A stretch of DNA of 64,000 nt. Source: Clostridioides difficile (lineage in GTDB: Bacteria; Bacillota; Clostridia; Peptostreptococcales; Peptostreptococcaceae). The notes beneath the pieces were generated by a model. It was not told the origin of the DNA. It saw only the letters and a list, made by a program, of their open reading frames with translations, and ran no database searches. The stretch lies in NCBI GenBank assembly GCA_012955965.1, contig JABBZI010000018.1, positions 1 through 64,000 of the forward strand, written 5' to 3'. Below, piece by piece: positions 46,498-55,638 of this stretch; the first letter of the stretch is position 1, and every line of letters begins with the position of its first letter. The translations under genes and the position numbers were made by a program.

Positions 46498-47038
46498 ATG
46501 AGATATCTAGGAATGAATCAAAATAACCATTTTGGAGGTCATGCGGTAGTTTTATTTGGATATGATGAAACAACAAGAAGATTTTGGATAAGTGATAGAG
46601 ATAATCACGATTACCCTATACGAGTTCCTTCTGGGCAAATAGCTCAAGATTATCATATGGTTAGTTATAATGAAATTTTCAAAAGAAATACTAAAGTGGA
46701 AGCAATTTAGCTTAGATAAACTACGCTTGGCTGTTATAACAAATTATTTTCAAATCAGTAAATATGGTGGAACTGGTGGTGGAATTTTCCGTAAGATGTA
46801 TGGCAAGTTTTTAATTGAATCTGCTCCAATAATAAATGATGAGAGACTAGTTGTGATAGGAAAGAAGTTTATTGATGTTTCTGAACATTGGAACGAAATA
46901 GCTAATGATATGTGGGAATTATCTCAATCAGCTAATGTTGAACTTTTGAAGAATATATCTAATTCAATCTCAGAGATTTATGAAGATGAAAAAGATTTGT
47001 ATTTATCATTAAAAACTACTCTCCATAAACATATTTGA
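46498..47038 (+). pseudogene. BtrH/DUF4872-type protein, truncated and frameshifted
   Basis: The first frame holds NNHFGGHAVVLFGYDETTRR, the end of a BtrH N-terminal-like papain-type domain with its His. The second frame (46670 on) holds YFQISKYGGTGGGIFRKMY and the helical DUF4872 part. The two overlap and join near 46695 if one base is removed after the NTK codons. The N-terminal about 100 residues with the nucleophile are missing, and no trace is seen in the 298 bp upstream. In relatives this pair of domains occurs in butirosin-type or peptide modification pathways; this copy is dead. Confidence 0.72.
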
Positions 47039-47197
47039 GAATAGTACAAGTCATATAAACTCTGCTAAATAAAAAACTATTGTTGTAGCTATAAGGCAAA
47101 TATGCACCCAAATAAAGTATAATGACATAATATTTATTTTAAAATAACAATTAAACATGATGCTTTTCTTTTTTAAGAACAATTATCATGTAGATTA

Positions 47198-47215
47198 GAG
47201 GTTCTTAAGAACCTC
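47198..47215. repeat. Perfect 18-bp palindrome
   Basis: GAGGTTCTTAAGAACCTC lies in the spacer between the broken BtrH-like gene and the M1 peptidase gene. It may be an operator or part of the end of an old element. Confidence 0.5.
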
Positions 47216-47242
47216 CATTTCTATTTTTTCTGTTCTTTACAC

Positions 47243-47283
47243 AAAAAAGGAAATGCTCCAAATTCCTATTTTGAAACATCTCC
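47243..47283 (-). terminator. Terminator of M1 peptidase gene
   Basis: GGAGATG and CATTTCC pair (one wobble) around a loop; on the minus strand TTTTTTGTG follows, ten bases after the stop codon. Confidence 0.6.
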
Positions 47284-47293
47284 TATACAAAAT

Positions 47294-48757
47294 TTACTTG
47301 TATTCACTTATAATCTTATTTATATCTACCCCTTTATTGCTCCATATCTCCACAAAAGCTCTTCCATTTGCATTCTTATGTTTATATTTATTATAGTATT
47401 CATTTAAAGTCTCAAAGAATACTTTATCACCAACTTCTTTTCTCACTTCATTAAAAGCTATTGCTCCTTTTGTATAAACATTCAAACTGTATTCAGTAGA
47501 ATTTTTATACTCATTTGCTGGCTTAAATATATTCTCACTCAAATAGCTCTTTGTCTGTATCTCCATCGTCTTTAGGAGCTTATTTGCCATTTCTTTACCA
47601 TATTTTTGTTCAAAATACACTATTGTAGAATATTCAGTAAGTGCTTCATCTAACCAAGGTTCACTTATTTCATCATTTCCAACAGCAGAATACCACCATT
47701 GATGTGCTGTTTCATGTGCAATAACATATTCAAGTAGAAATTCATTTTTCTCATTATATAAACTTTGGTCTATCATAACGAGCATAGGATATTCCATACC
47801 TCCTATAAAAAAGTCACTTGCTACAACAGAGTATTCTTTGTATGGATATTTACCAAATAACTCACTAAATATATCTATTGAATCTTTTGCCACTTCAGTT
47901 GCTTTTTTAGAAAGTTTTTTATTTAAATTGTATGTATTAATTGCTATCCCTTTTGAATCCACTTTACTTACATCAAATTTGCTACTTAATATAAATGCAA
48001 AATCTCTAACACTTTCAGCTTCTATTTCATATAGCATCTTTTTATTATCATGTTTGTCGTTAATAAGTTTTCCTGTATGAGCAATTTTATACTTATTTGG
48101 AATCAATAGTTTCACATGAAAATCGCTAGTCTCGCTATAAAATGGGTCACCAATTGTTTCATAACTCTTTAGGTTCCATCCTCTTTCATCATTAACACAA
48201 GCTATAGGAAACCAATTAGTAACATTTATAGTATTTTCTCCATATCCAAATCTTCCAACTGAATTTGGTATCTTTACATTATATTTTATGTCCAATGATA
48301 TTCTTTCATCTGGTTTTAATTCTTTTCCCAATTCTATTTCCAATATATCATTTTTATCCCCTTTAATCTTATACTCCATTTTACTATTCTTGTTTAAGAC
48401 ATTCTTTATATCTATGTATCCCTCATTGAATCCATTAGGATAAGCTCTTGTCATTTCCTCTTTTTCAAAAGGAGCAAAATCTTTCTTGGAAAAAGCATTT
48501 GGATATATATGAAAATATATTTTATCCATATTTGATTTTGTATTATTTATGTACTCAATATTCTGATTGCACATTAGCCTCTTAGTTTCATCATCAAATA
48601 TAACATCCATATTATATTGATTTATCTTTGAATTAGTTTTTTCTTTGTATGTTTCTAAACTGTCATCCTTTTCTATAAAGCAACCTATTATTAATACCAT
48701 AAATAGAATTGCTACTGATAATGTTCTTCTTACTTTTTGGTTGAATTTTATAACCAA
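47294..48757 (-). CDS. M1-family aminopeptidase, lipoprotein
   Basis: A 487-residue zinc peptidase. The N-terminal helix ends in a lipobox, LIIG-C26, so it is likely lipid-anchored outside the cell. GGMEYP (319-324) replaces GAMEN, and HETAHQWW gives H348, E349, H352 with E371 in the DEALTEY segment. The N-terminal beta domain is at about 45-260. It lacks the large C-terminal domain of classical M1 enzymes, as the compact bacterial forms do. A TTG start is read after GGGAGGAGA. Confidence 0.85.
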   Translation of the reverse strand: MVIKFNQKVRRTLSVAILFMVLIIGCFIEKDDSLETYKEKTNSKINQYNMDVIFDDETKRLMCNQNIEYINNTKSNMDKIYFHIYPNAFSKKDFAPFEKEEMTRAYPNGFNEGYIDIKNVLNKNSKMEYKIKGDKNDILEIELGKELKPDERISLDIKYNVKIPNSVGRFGYGENTINVTNWFPIACVNDERGWNLKSYETIGDPFYSETSDFHVKLLIPNKYKIAHTGKLINDKHDNKKMLYEIEAESVRDFAFILSSKFDVSKVDSKGIAINTYNLNKKLSKKATEVAKDSIDIFSELFGKYPYKEYSVVASDFFIGGMEYPMLVMIDQSLYNEKNEFLLEYVIAHETAHQWWYSAVGNDEISEPWLDEALTEYSTIVYFEQKYGKEMANKLLKTMEIQTKSYLSENIFKPANEYKNSTEYSLNVYTKGAIAFNEVRKEVGDKVFFETLNEYYNKYKHKNANGRAFVEIWSNKGVDINKIISEYK

Positions 48758-48881
48758 AATATCTCCTCCCTTTCAAAATGAATCTTGCTAGAAAATATTT
48801 ACATGCTAATCTTGTGACCTTTTATTTGTTTACAGACAAATATAATATAAAAAATGATATAATTTAATCTGAGGTGATAAA

Positions 48882-49940
48882 ATGTTTTTCAAAGAAAGCA
48901 ATGAAATAGATTTAGGTGAAATCACTATTCCCAATATCTTTATAGATATATTTATGCCAATGGCGGACGGGTTATACGTAAAAGTTTATCTTTTGGGCTA
49001 TAGACAAGCATGTGATATTACTTCTAATCCTAAGTTTGACAACAATTCAATAGCCAAAAACCTAAATATACCTTTGTCTGATGTATTATCGGCTTGGAAA
49101 TTTTGGGAGGAAAAGAAGATTATAAAAATACATGACAATGGAGAATATGATAATTTTAATTATTCAATAGAATTTTTAGATTTAAAAAATTTCTATATTG
49201 AGAATATATTAGGTAATAATTCATCTATAAAATCTAATACAGACCAAGTTGTATCTACTTCTGAAAATCCAAGTATTAGAAAAATGTTCAATTCCATAAA
49301 TAAAATAGTTGGTCGTTATCTCGACCCAAGTGAAAAGATAAGTATCATGGATATAATGAATAAATACAATATGAGCACTGATATGATACTTTGTGCTTAT
49401 GAATACGTCAAAGATAAAACTGGTACATCAAAACCAGTTAAATACATTGAGGGTATTATCAGGAATTGGTATGATTCAAATTTATATACTCCAAAGGATG
49501 TTGAAGATAGCTTTTTAGTTAGAAGTGAAAGATATATTTTATATAAAACCATTTTCAATGAATTAGGATTTTCAAGACAACCATCAAAGTCAGAAAAAGA
49601 ACTTATGGACACTTGGTTTGATAAGTTTGATATGGATATAGACTTAATAATAAATGCTTGTTCTAAATCTAAAAATATTTCAAACCCAAGTATATCTTAT
49701 ATAAATGGTATCATTAAAAATTGGAATGAAAAAAATATAAAAAATTTAAATGATTTAAAGCAAAAAGAGGAAGAACGTATAGTTAAGGAGAATATTAATA
49801 AGAAGCAGATTAATACTACTCAAAACAACAATACTTACAAGAAAACTAAGTTTCATAATTTCAACGAGACATTCACTCAGTATACCTCTGATGAACTCGA
49901 TGAGATTATTAAAAAAAGTCAAAAAGAAAAGTTTAAGTAG
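48882..49940 (+). CDS. DnaD-like replication protein
   Basis: A 352-residue protein. An N-terminal winged helix (DnaD N-like, about 20-95) is followed by two DnaB_2/DnaD C-terminal repeats, each with a YxxxI-x2-W ending: IEGIIRNWYDSNLYT and INGIIKNWNEKNIKN. In Bacillus DnaD bridges DnaA and helicase loading. It lies eight bases upstream of the helicase loader gene, an arrangement that supports a joint role in replication start. Confidence 0.88.
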   Translation: MFFKESNEIDLGEITIPNIFIDIFMPMADGLYVKVYLLGYRQACDITSNPKFDNNSIAKNLNIPLSDVLSAWKFWEEKKIIKIHDNGEYDNFNYSIEFLDLKNFYIENILGNNSSIKSNTDQVVSTSENPSIRKMFNSINKIVGRYLDPSEKISIMDIMNKYNMSTDMILCAYEYVKDKTGTSKPVKYIEGIIRNWYDSNLYTPKDVEDSFLVRSERYILYKTIFNELGFSRQPSKSEKELMDTWFDKFDMDIDLIINACSKSKNISNPSISYINGIIKNWNEKNIKNLNDLKQKEEERIVKENINKKQINTTQNNNTYKKTKFHNFNETFTQYTSDELDEIIKKSQKEKFK

Positions 49941-49948
49941 GTGATTAA

Positions 49949-50941
49949 ATGAATGAAGATAAAATAAGAAAAATACTTGCCAAATACGATAAGAGAAGAG
50001 ATAATAACGAACTCTTATTAGAAAATAGAAAAAATGAGGTATATAATAGAATTCCCGAAATAAAATCTATAGAGGATGAGATTTCTAAAATAGGTCTTAG
50101 TTTAGCTAAAATAGTACTTTTAAACCCTAAATCTAAAGATGAGATTGTAAATAAATCTAAAGAGACTATAGAATCTTTAAAAGTAAGGAAAGAAGAACTT
50201 TTCATTAAGAACAATATACCTCTTGATTACCTCGAAATGAAGTTTCAATGTACTTATTGCAAAGACAAAGGTTTTTTACCTAATGGGGAAAAATGCTCTT
50301 GCCTTAAACAAGAAATTGTAAATGAAGCTTATAAAATGTCTAATTTAGATAGGATTTTAAGTCAGGAAAATTTTTCGAATTTTAACTTGAATATATTTTC
50401 TCCTAATAAAGGTTCTAATGGAGAAATATCTCCTAGAGAAAATATGCTAAATAATTTAAGTATCTGCGAAAATTTTGTTCATGATTTCAAGAAAGATAAT
50501 GATGAAAATCTATTGTTTTATGGTTCTACTGGACTTGGAAAAACATATATGTGTAATTGTATCGCAAAGGAATTGTTGGACAAAGGAAATGTTGTAATCT
50601 ATCAAACTTCTTTTAGAATCTTAGATATTCTTGAAGACTATAAATTTAGAAGAGACGCAAACAATCAGATAAGTGAAGATAATTATAAAAACTTGTTTGA
50701 TTGTGATTTATTAATAATAGATGACCTTGGTACTGAACTCAATAACTCTTTTACTAGTGGAGAAATTTTCAACATTGTCAACACAAGACTCGTTACTGGT
50801 AAAAAAATTATTATCTCAACCAACTTAACACCATCCCAAATAGGAAACACTTATACTCAAAGAACTCTTTCTAGAATTTTAGACAAGTTTAGGATTTTAG
50901 AATTTACTGGTGATGATTTGAGATGGGAAAGATTTAAATAA
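49949..50941 (+). CDS. dnaI: Replicative helicase loader (DnaC/DnaI type)
   Basis: A 330-residue AAA+ ATPase. C101-x2-C104 and C116/C118 form a zinc-binding N-terminal module (CTYCKDKGF...CSC) as in DnaI. Walker A is GSTGLGKT (192-199) and Walker B LLIIDDLGTE. It loads DnaB onto single-stranded DNA at the origin. From memory it corresponds to the loader studied in C. difficile 630 (CD3654). It shares a transcript with the DnaD-like gene. Confidence 0.9.
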   Translation: MNEDKIRKILAKYDKRRDNNELLLENRKNEVYNRIPEIKSIEDEISKIGLSLAKIVLLNPKSKDEIVNKSKETIESLKVRKEELFIKNNIPLDYLEMKFQCTYCKDKGFLPNGEKCSCLKQEIVNEAYKMSNLDRILSQENFSNFNLNIFSPNKGSNGEISPRENMLNNLSICENFVHDFKKDNDENLLFYGSTGLGKTYMCNCIAKELLDKGNVVIYQTSFRILDILEDYKFRRDANNQISEDNYKNLFDCDLLIIDDLGTELNNSFTSGEIFNIVNTRLVTGKKIIISTNLTPSQIGNTYTQRTLSRILDKFRILEFTGDDLRWERFK

Positions 50942-51223
50942 AATAGCCCTTAAAAAACATTTTTTTATTTTTAAATAGAGAGGTAAGAACAACCTTGCTT
51001 CTCTGTTTAAAACTTATACTAAAGAAACTAATCTCTTTACCATAATCACACTTCTAAAGTATTTTTAATACATCTAATTCTTTGTATTACTTGTGATTTA
51101 TCGATATTTTAAACTCAGCATATTATATAATATTATTTTAAAAAGATTCTAAATTTTAATCTTAAAATTATATCATTAAAAATAACTTAATATTTTATTG
51201 TAATTAAATTTAATTTTTCAATC
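50942..51223. other. Spacer after helicase loader
   Basis: 282 bp of A+T-rich DNA. A hairpin at about 50978-51007 (AGAGAGGTAAG against CTTGCTTCTCT) probably ends the dnaD-like/loader transcript. I see no other feature. Confidence 0.5.
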
Positions 51224-51247
51224 AAAAAAAGATACTTAAAAGTATCC
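51224..51247 (-). terminator. Terminator of tRNA cluster
   Basis: GATACTTTTAAGTATC folds on itself (51231-51247), followed on the minus strand by TTTTTTT. It lies 43 bases past the tRNA-Thr. Confidence 0.88.
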
Positions 51248-51289
51248 TGTAACATAGAAAATTATATTGATTTGAATTTGTGTACTTTG

Positions 51290-51364
51290 TGGAGCTGGTG
51301 ATAGGAATCGAACCTACAACCTGCTGATTACAAGTCAGCTGCTCTACCGTTGAGCCACACCAGC
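51290..51364 (-). tRNA. tRNA-Thr (anticodon TGT)
   Basis: 75 nt. Acceptor GCTGGTG pairs with CACCAGC, the anticodon loop is CTTGTAA, the T-loop is GGTTCGATTCC, and CCA is encoded. It reads ACA codons. Last of four tRNAs in the operon. Confidence 0.95.
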
Positions 51365-51396
51365 ATATAATCTAGTATTTATCTCTCATAAAAAAA

Positions 51397-51472
51397 TGGT
51401 GGGACTAACAGGGCTCGAACCTGTGACCCCCTGCTTGTAAGGCAGGTGCTCTCCCAGCTGAGCTATAGTCCC
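51397..51472 (-). tRNA. tRNA-Val (anticodon TAC)
   Basis: 76 nt. Acceptor GGGACTA pairs with TAGTCCC, anticodon loop CTTACAA, encoded CCA. Confidence 0.95.
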
Positions 51473-51476
51473 ATAC

Positions 51477-51551
51477 TGGTGACTCGTAGGGGAATTGAAC
51501 CCCTGTTACCGCCGTGAAAGGGCGGTGTCTTAACCTCTTGACCAACGAGCC
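51477..51551 (-). tRNA. tRNA-Glu (anticodon TTC)
   Basis: 75 nt. Acceptor GGCTCGT pairs with ACGAGTC (one G-U), anticodon loop CTTTCAC, encoded CCA. Confidence 0.95.
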
Positions 51552-51555
51552 ATTT

Positions 51556-51631
51556 TGGTGATCTATCCGCGACTCGAACGCGGGACACCCTGATTAAAAG
51601 TCAGGTGCTCTACCGACTGAGCTAATAGACC
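51556..51631 (-). tRNA. tRNA-Lys (anticodon TTT)
   Basis: 76 nt. Acceptor GGTCTAT pairs with ATAGATC (one G-U), anticodon loop CTTTTAA, encoded CCA. First tRNA of the cluster. Confidence 0.95.
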
Positions 51632-51676
51632 ATATTTTTTCGACTTTTTTCGTCGTTTCTTTCACTCACAAGTTAT

Positions 51677-51705
51677 ATTATAACTGCTGTACACTTTCTA
51701 GTCAA
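51677..51705 (-). promoter_or_regulatory. Strong SigA promoter of tRNA cluster
   Basis: TTGACT (51705-51700) and TATAAT (51682-51677) are 17 bp apart. The leader contains a short CGAC/GTCG hairpin before tRNA-Lys. No other promoter is seen between the four tRNAs. Confidence 0.85.
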
Positions 51706-51875
51706 TAGTTTTTTTATTTTTTTTAGCATATATTTAAAATACTCTTAAACTACTTATTTTCAACAAGTATTTTAAATAAAATATGTAATTAGAATACAGA
51801 AATTCAGCTTTAATTACACATAGAATATACATAAATAATCTTAACTGAATAAAAATTTAATACAAATCTAACACA
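51706..51875. other. Spacer between tRNA promoter and purA terminator
   Basis: 170 bp of A+T-rich DNA with no gene or clear signal. Confidence 0.5.
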
Positions 51876-51921
51876 AAAGAGTATCTCTGATAACTATAAT
51901 CATTATCTTGAGATACTCTTT
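51876..51921 (-). terminator. Terminator of purA
   Basis: AAAGAGTATCTC pairs with GAGATACTCTTT (12 bp perfect) about 40 bases after the purA stop; TTGTG follows on the minus strand. Confidence 0.85.
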
Positions 51922-51957
51922 CCTTATTATTCACAATTTAAATTATTTAATAAAATA

Positions 51958-53265
<1,308 letters not shown>

Positions 53266-53294
53266 TTATATACTATCGAACGCTTCACTTATTT

Positions 53295-53323
53295 ATTCTA
53301 TCAAATATTCGTATTTTTTTCAA
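53295..53323 (-). promoter_or_regulatory. Promoter of purA
   Basis: TTGAAA (53323-53318) and TAGAAT (53300-53295) are 17 bp apart, about 50 bp before the purA start codon. Confidence 0.6.
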
Positions 53324-53328
53324 CTTTT

Positions 53329-53637
53329 TTAGCATTCTCCAATATTTAACAGATATTTTTCTATTTTTGAAAATTCATCTTTCTCTATGATTTCTTTTTC
53401 ATAGTTTATAACTTTTTCCATAAATTTATCCACATCTAAAAGTTTTTCTAATCTACATATGTTAATTATATTTCCAAAGTTTGTGTTAGTCATATTTATA
53501 TAATATTGACTATCCACGATACTAGCATAAACCACAATTGATTCTTTTAGATTATTATCAATTACTCTAAATAAGTTTATTTCATCAAGTACTTTAATTA
53601 TATTGGGATATATACACTTTAAGCTTATTTTTTCCAT
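53329..53637 (-). CDS. Small hypothetical protein between dnaB and purA
   Basis: 102 residues from ATG 53637, preceded by AGGAGGA. The protein is acidic, a mix of strands and helices (VVYASIVDSQYYINMTN is a strand pair). No domain is recognised. The neighbours are purA and dnaB; it lies just beyond the DnaA-box cluster. Confidence 0.6.
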   Translation of the reverse strand: MEKISLKCIYPNIIKVLDEINLFRVIDNNLKESIVVYASIVDSQYYINMTNTNFGNIINICRLEKLLDVDKFMEKVINYEKEIIEKDEFSKIEKYLLNIGEC

Positions 53638-53702
53638 ATTATTCCTCCTAATAATTAACATTTATACACAGATAAAGCAAGCCAAAAGCTTGCTTTATCT
53701 AC

Positions 53703-53833
53703 TTATTCACACTTATCAACAGGCTATCTGTGGATACTGTGGATACTTTTTCAGCTATATTTCAATGTTTAGACATATTTAGTGACATGTATCCACATTT
53801 TTCCTGTAGAAAGAAAGGATGTTCTGTGGATAT
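53703..53833. promoter_or_regulatory. Cluster of DnaA boxes behind dnaB
   Basis: Six near-consensus boxes (TTATNCACA) in 131 bp: TTATTCACA at 53703, TTATCAACA at 53713, TGTGGATAC at 53729 and again at 53738, GTATCCACA at 53789, TGTGGATAT at 53825. All are 8/9 or better. Adjacent boxes face both ways. Similar oriC-near clusters titrate DnaA in Bacillus subtilis. Confidence 0.78.
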
Positions 53834-53841
53834 TCGGTAGA

Positions 53842-55170
53842 TTATAGGTCTCTTAACTTATCCCCAAATCGTTGAACTTCACCAAGCCAAACTAGTTCTA
53901 CAGAACCAGTTTCACCATGTCTGTTTTTTGCTATTATTACTTCTCCTATATTTTTACTCTCAGAATCAGCATGATAATATTCATCCCTATATAAAAACAT
54001 GACTATATCCGCATCCTGCTCTATTGCTCCAGACTCTCTTAAGTCAGATAACATAGGTCTATGGTCTGCTCTTTGCTCTGGTGCACGTGATAACTGAGAT
54101 AATGCCACAACAGGACAGTTCAATTCTTTTGCTAATATCTTTAGTGACCTTGATATTTTAGATATCTCTTGTTGCCTACTTTCATTATTACCTTCACCTT
54201 CCATAAGTTGAAGATAATCAATAAGCACTAAATCAAGACCTTTTTCTATTTTTAACTTCCTACACTTTGACCTTAATTCTGATATTTTTATACCAGGAGT
54301 ATCATCTATGTGTATTTTGGCATCTGATAATACTGCCATAGCATCTATAATTCTAGGCCAGTCATTATCATTAAGTGTCCCAGTTTTTATCTTTTTTAAT
54401 TCTACACTGGACTGTGAAGATAACATACGTTGAACTAATTGTTCTTTAGACATCTCTAGGCTAAATACAGCTACAGAAGCATCACCTTTTAAGGCTGCAT
54501 TTTGTACAAGGTTTAAAGAAAAAGCAGTTTTACCCATTGCTGGTCTAGCTGCAATTAATATTAAATCAGTCCTTTGAAGACCATTTATTTTCTTATTTAA
54601 ATCTTTAAAACCAGTAGTTATACCAGTTACATCACTCTTATTAGTGTATAGTTTCTCTATCATATCATAGGCATCCATCAAAACTAAGTTTATAGATTTA
54701 AAATCATCACTAGTTTTCTCCTGTGATATATCAAATATGCTCTTTTCAGCTTGTTCTAAAACATCTTCAATTTTAGTTGCTCCACTATACCCTAAATTTA
54801 TTATTTCATTAGAAGCTTTTATAAGCTTTCTAAGCACAGACTTCTCTTTTACTATGTCAGCATAGTATTTTACGTTTGAAGTCGTAGGTACTATAGTAGA
54901 AAGACTTGTAATATAACTGATTCCTCCAATATCATTAAGATGCCCTTGTTTTCTTAGTTCTTCTGTCAGTGTTATCAAGTCTATAGGCTCACCTTTATTA
55001 CTTAAAGTTATCATACATTCATATATTATTTTGTGAGCCTCTTTATAGAAATCATCAGGCTTTATAGTTTCTGTAACTGTTATTATAGCATCTTTATCTA
55101 GAAGTATAGAGCCCAGTATTGATTGTTCTGATTCTACACTATGAGGAGGAATTCTCGTCATATCTTCCAT
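53842..55170 (-). CDS. dnaB: Replicative DNA helicase DnaB
   Basis: A 442-residue hexameric helicase. The N-terminal domain opens RIPPHSVESEQSILGS; the RecA-like domain has Walker A ARPAMGKTAF, Walker B LVLIDYLQLM and the arginine-finger region NRHGETG. It unwinds DNA at the fork and is loaded by the DnaI-type protein encoded about 3 kb away. The start is ATG 55170 (AGAGGTGATAAAG upstream). It is last in the yybS-gdpP-rplI-dnaB operon; from memory it is CD3657 in strain 630. Confidence 0.96.
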   Translation of the reverse strand: MEDMTRIPPHSVESEQSILGSILLDKDAIITVTETIKPDDFYKEAHKIIYECMITLSNKGEPIDLITLTEELRKQGHLNDIGGISYITSLSTIVPTTSNVKYYADIVKEKSVLRKLIKASNEIINLGYSGATKIEDVLEQAEKSIFDISQEKTSDDFKSINLVLMDAYDMIEKLYTNKSDVTGITTGFKDLNKKINGLQRTDLILIAARPAMGKTAFSLNLVQNAALKGDASVAVFSLEMSKEQLVQRMLSSQSSVELKKIKTGTLNDNDWPRIIDAMAVLSDAKIHIDDTPGIKISELRSKCRKLKIEKGLDLVLIDYLQLMEGEGNNESRQQEISKISRSLKILAKELNCPVVALSQLSRAPEQRADHRPMLSDLRESGAIEQDADIVMFLYRDEYYHADSESKNIGEVIIAKNRHGETGSVELVWLGEVQRFGDKLRDL

Positions 55171-55188
55171 CTTTATCACCTCTAGTTA

Positions 55189-55638
55189 TTACTGTTTTTC
55201 TTTTACATCTACTCTTATTTTAGTAGTTACTTTTTGATGTATTTTTATTTCTACAAATGTTGAACCTAAAGTTCTTATTGGTTCATCTAATAATATTTTT
55301 CTTTTATCTACATCTATATCTTTTTGTTTCTTTAATTGCTCAGCAATCTCTTTAGCAGTTATTGAACCAAAAAGTCTTCCACCTTCTCCTGCTTTTGAAT
55401 ATATTTCTATATTGATTTCTTCCATTTGTTTCCCTAATAAAACAGCTTCTTCATATTCTTTTTTCGCTTTTATCTCTTTAGACTTATTCTTTTCATTTAA
55501 CTCTTTTATTGCTACATTATCTGCTTGTACAGCCATCTTTTTAGGAAATAAGAAATTTCTTGCATAGCCATCACTTACTTCTTTCATTTCCCCTTTTTTA
55601 CCAGTTCCTTTTACATCTTTTAATAATATAACTTTCAT
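55189..55638 (-). CDS. rplI: 50S ribosomal protein L9
   Basis: A 149-residue L9. The N-terminal [20 protein letters not shown] and [12 protein letters not shown] are highly conserved, a long helix follows, and the C-terminal rRNA-binding domain contains [15 protein letters not shown]. It starts at the base after the gdpP stop, so translation is coupled. Confidence 0.96.
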   Translation of the reverse strand: MKVILLKDVKGTGKKGEMKEVSDGYARNFLFPKKMAVQADNVAIKELNEKNKSKEIKAKKEYEEAVLLGKQMEEINIEIYSKAGEGGRLFGSITAKEIAEQLKKQKDIDVDKRKILLDEPIRTLGSTFVEIKIHQKVTTKIRVDVKEKQ

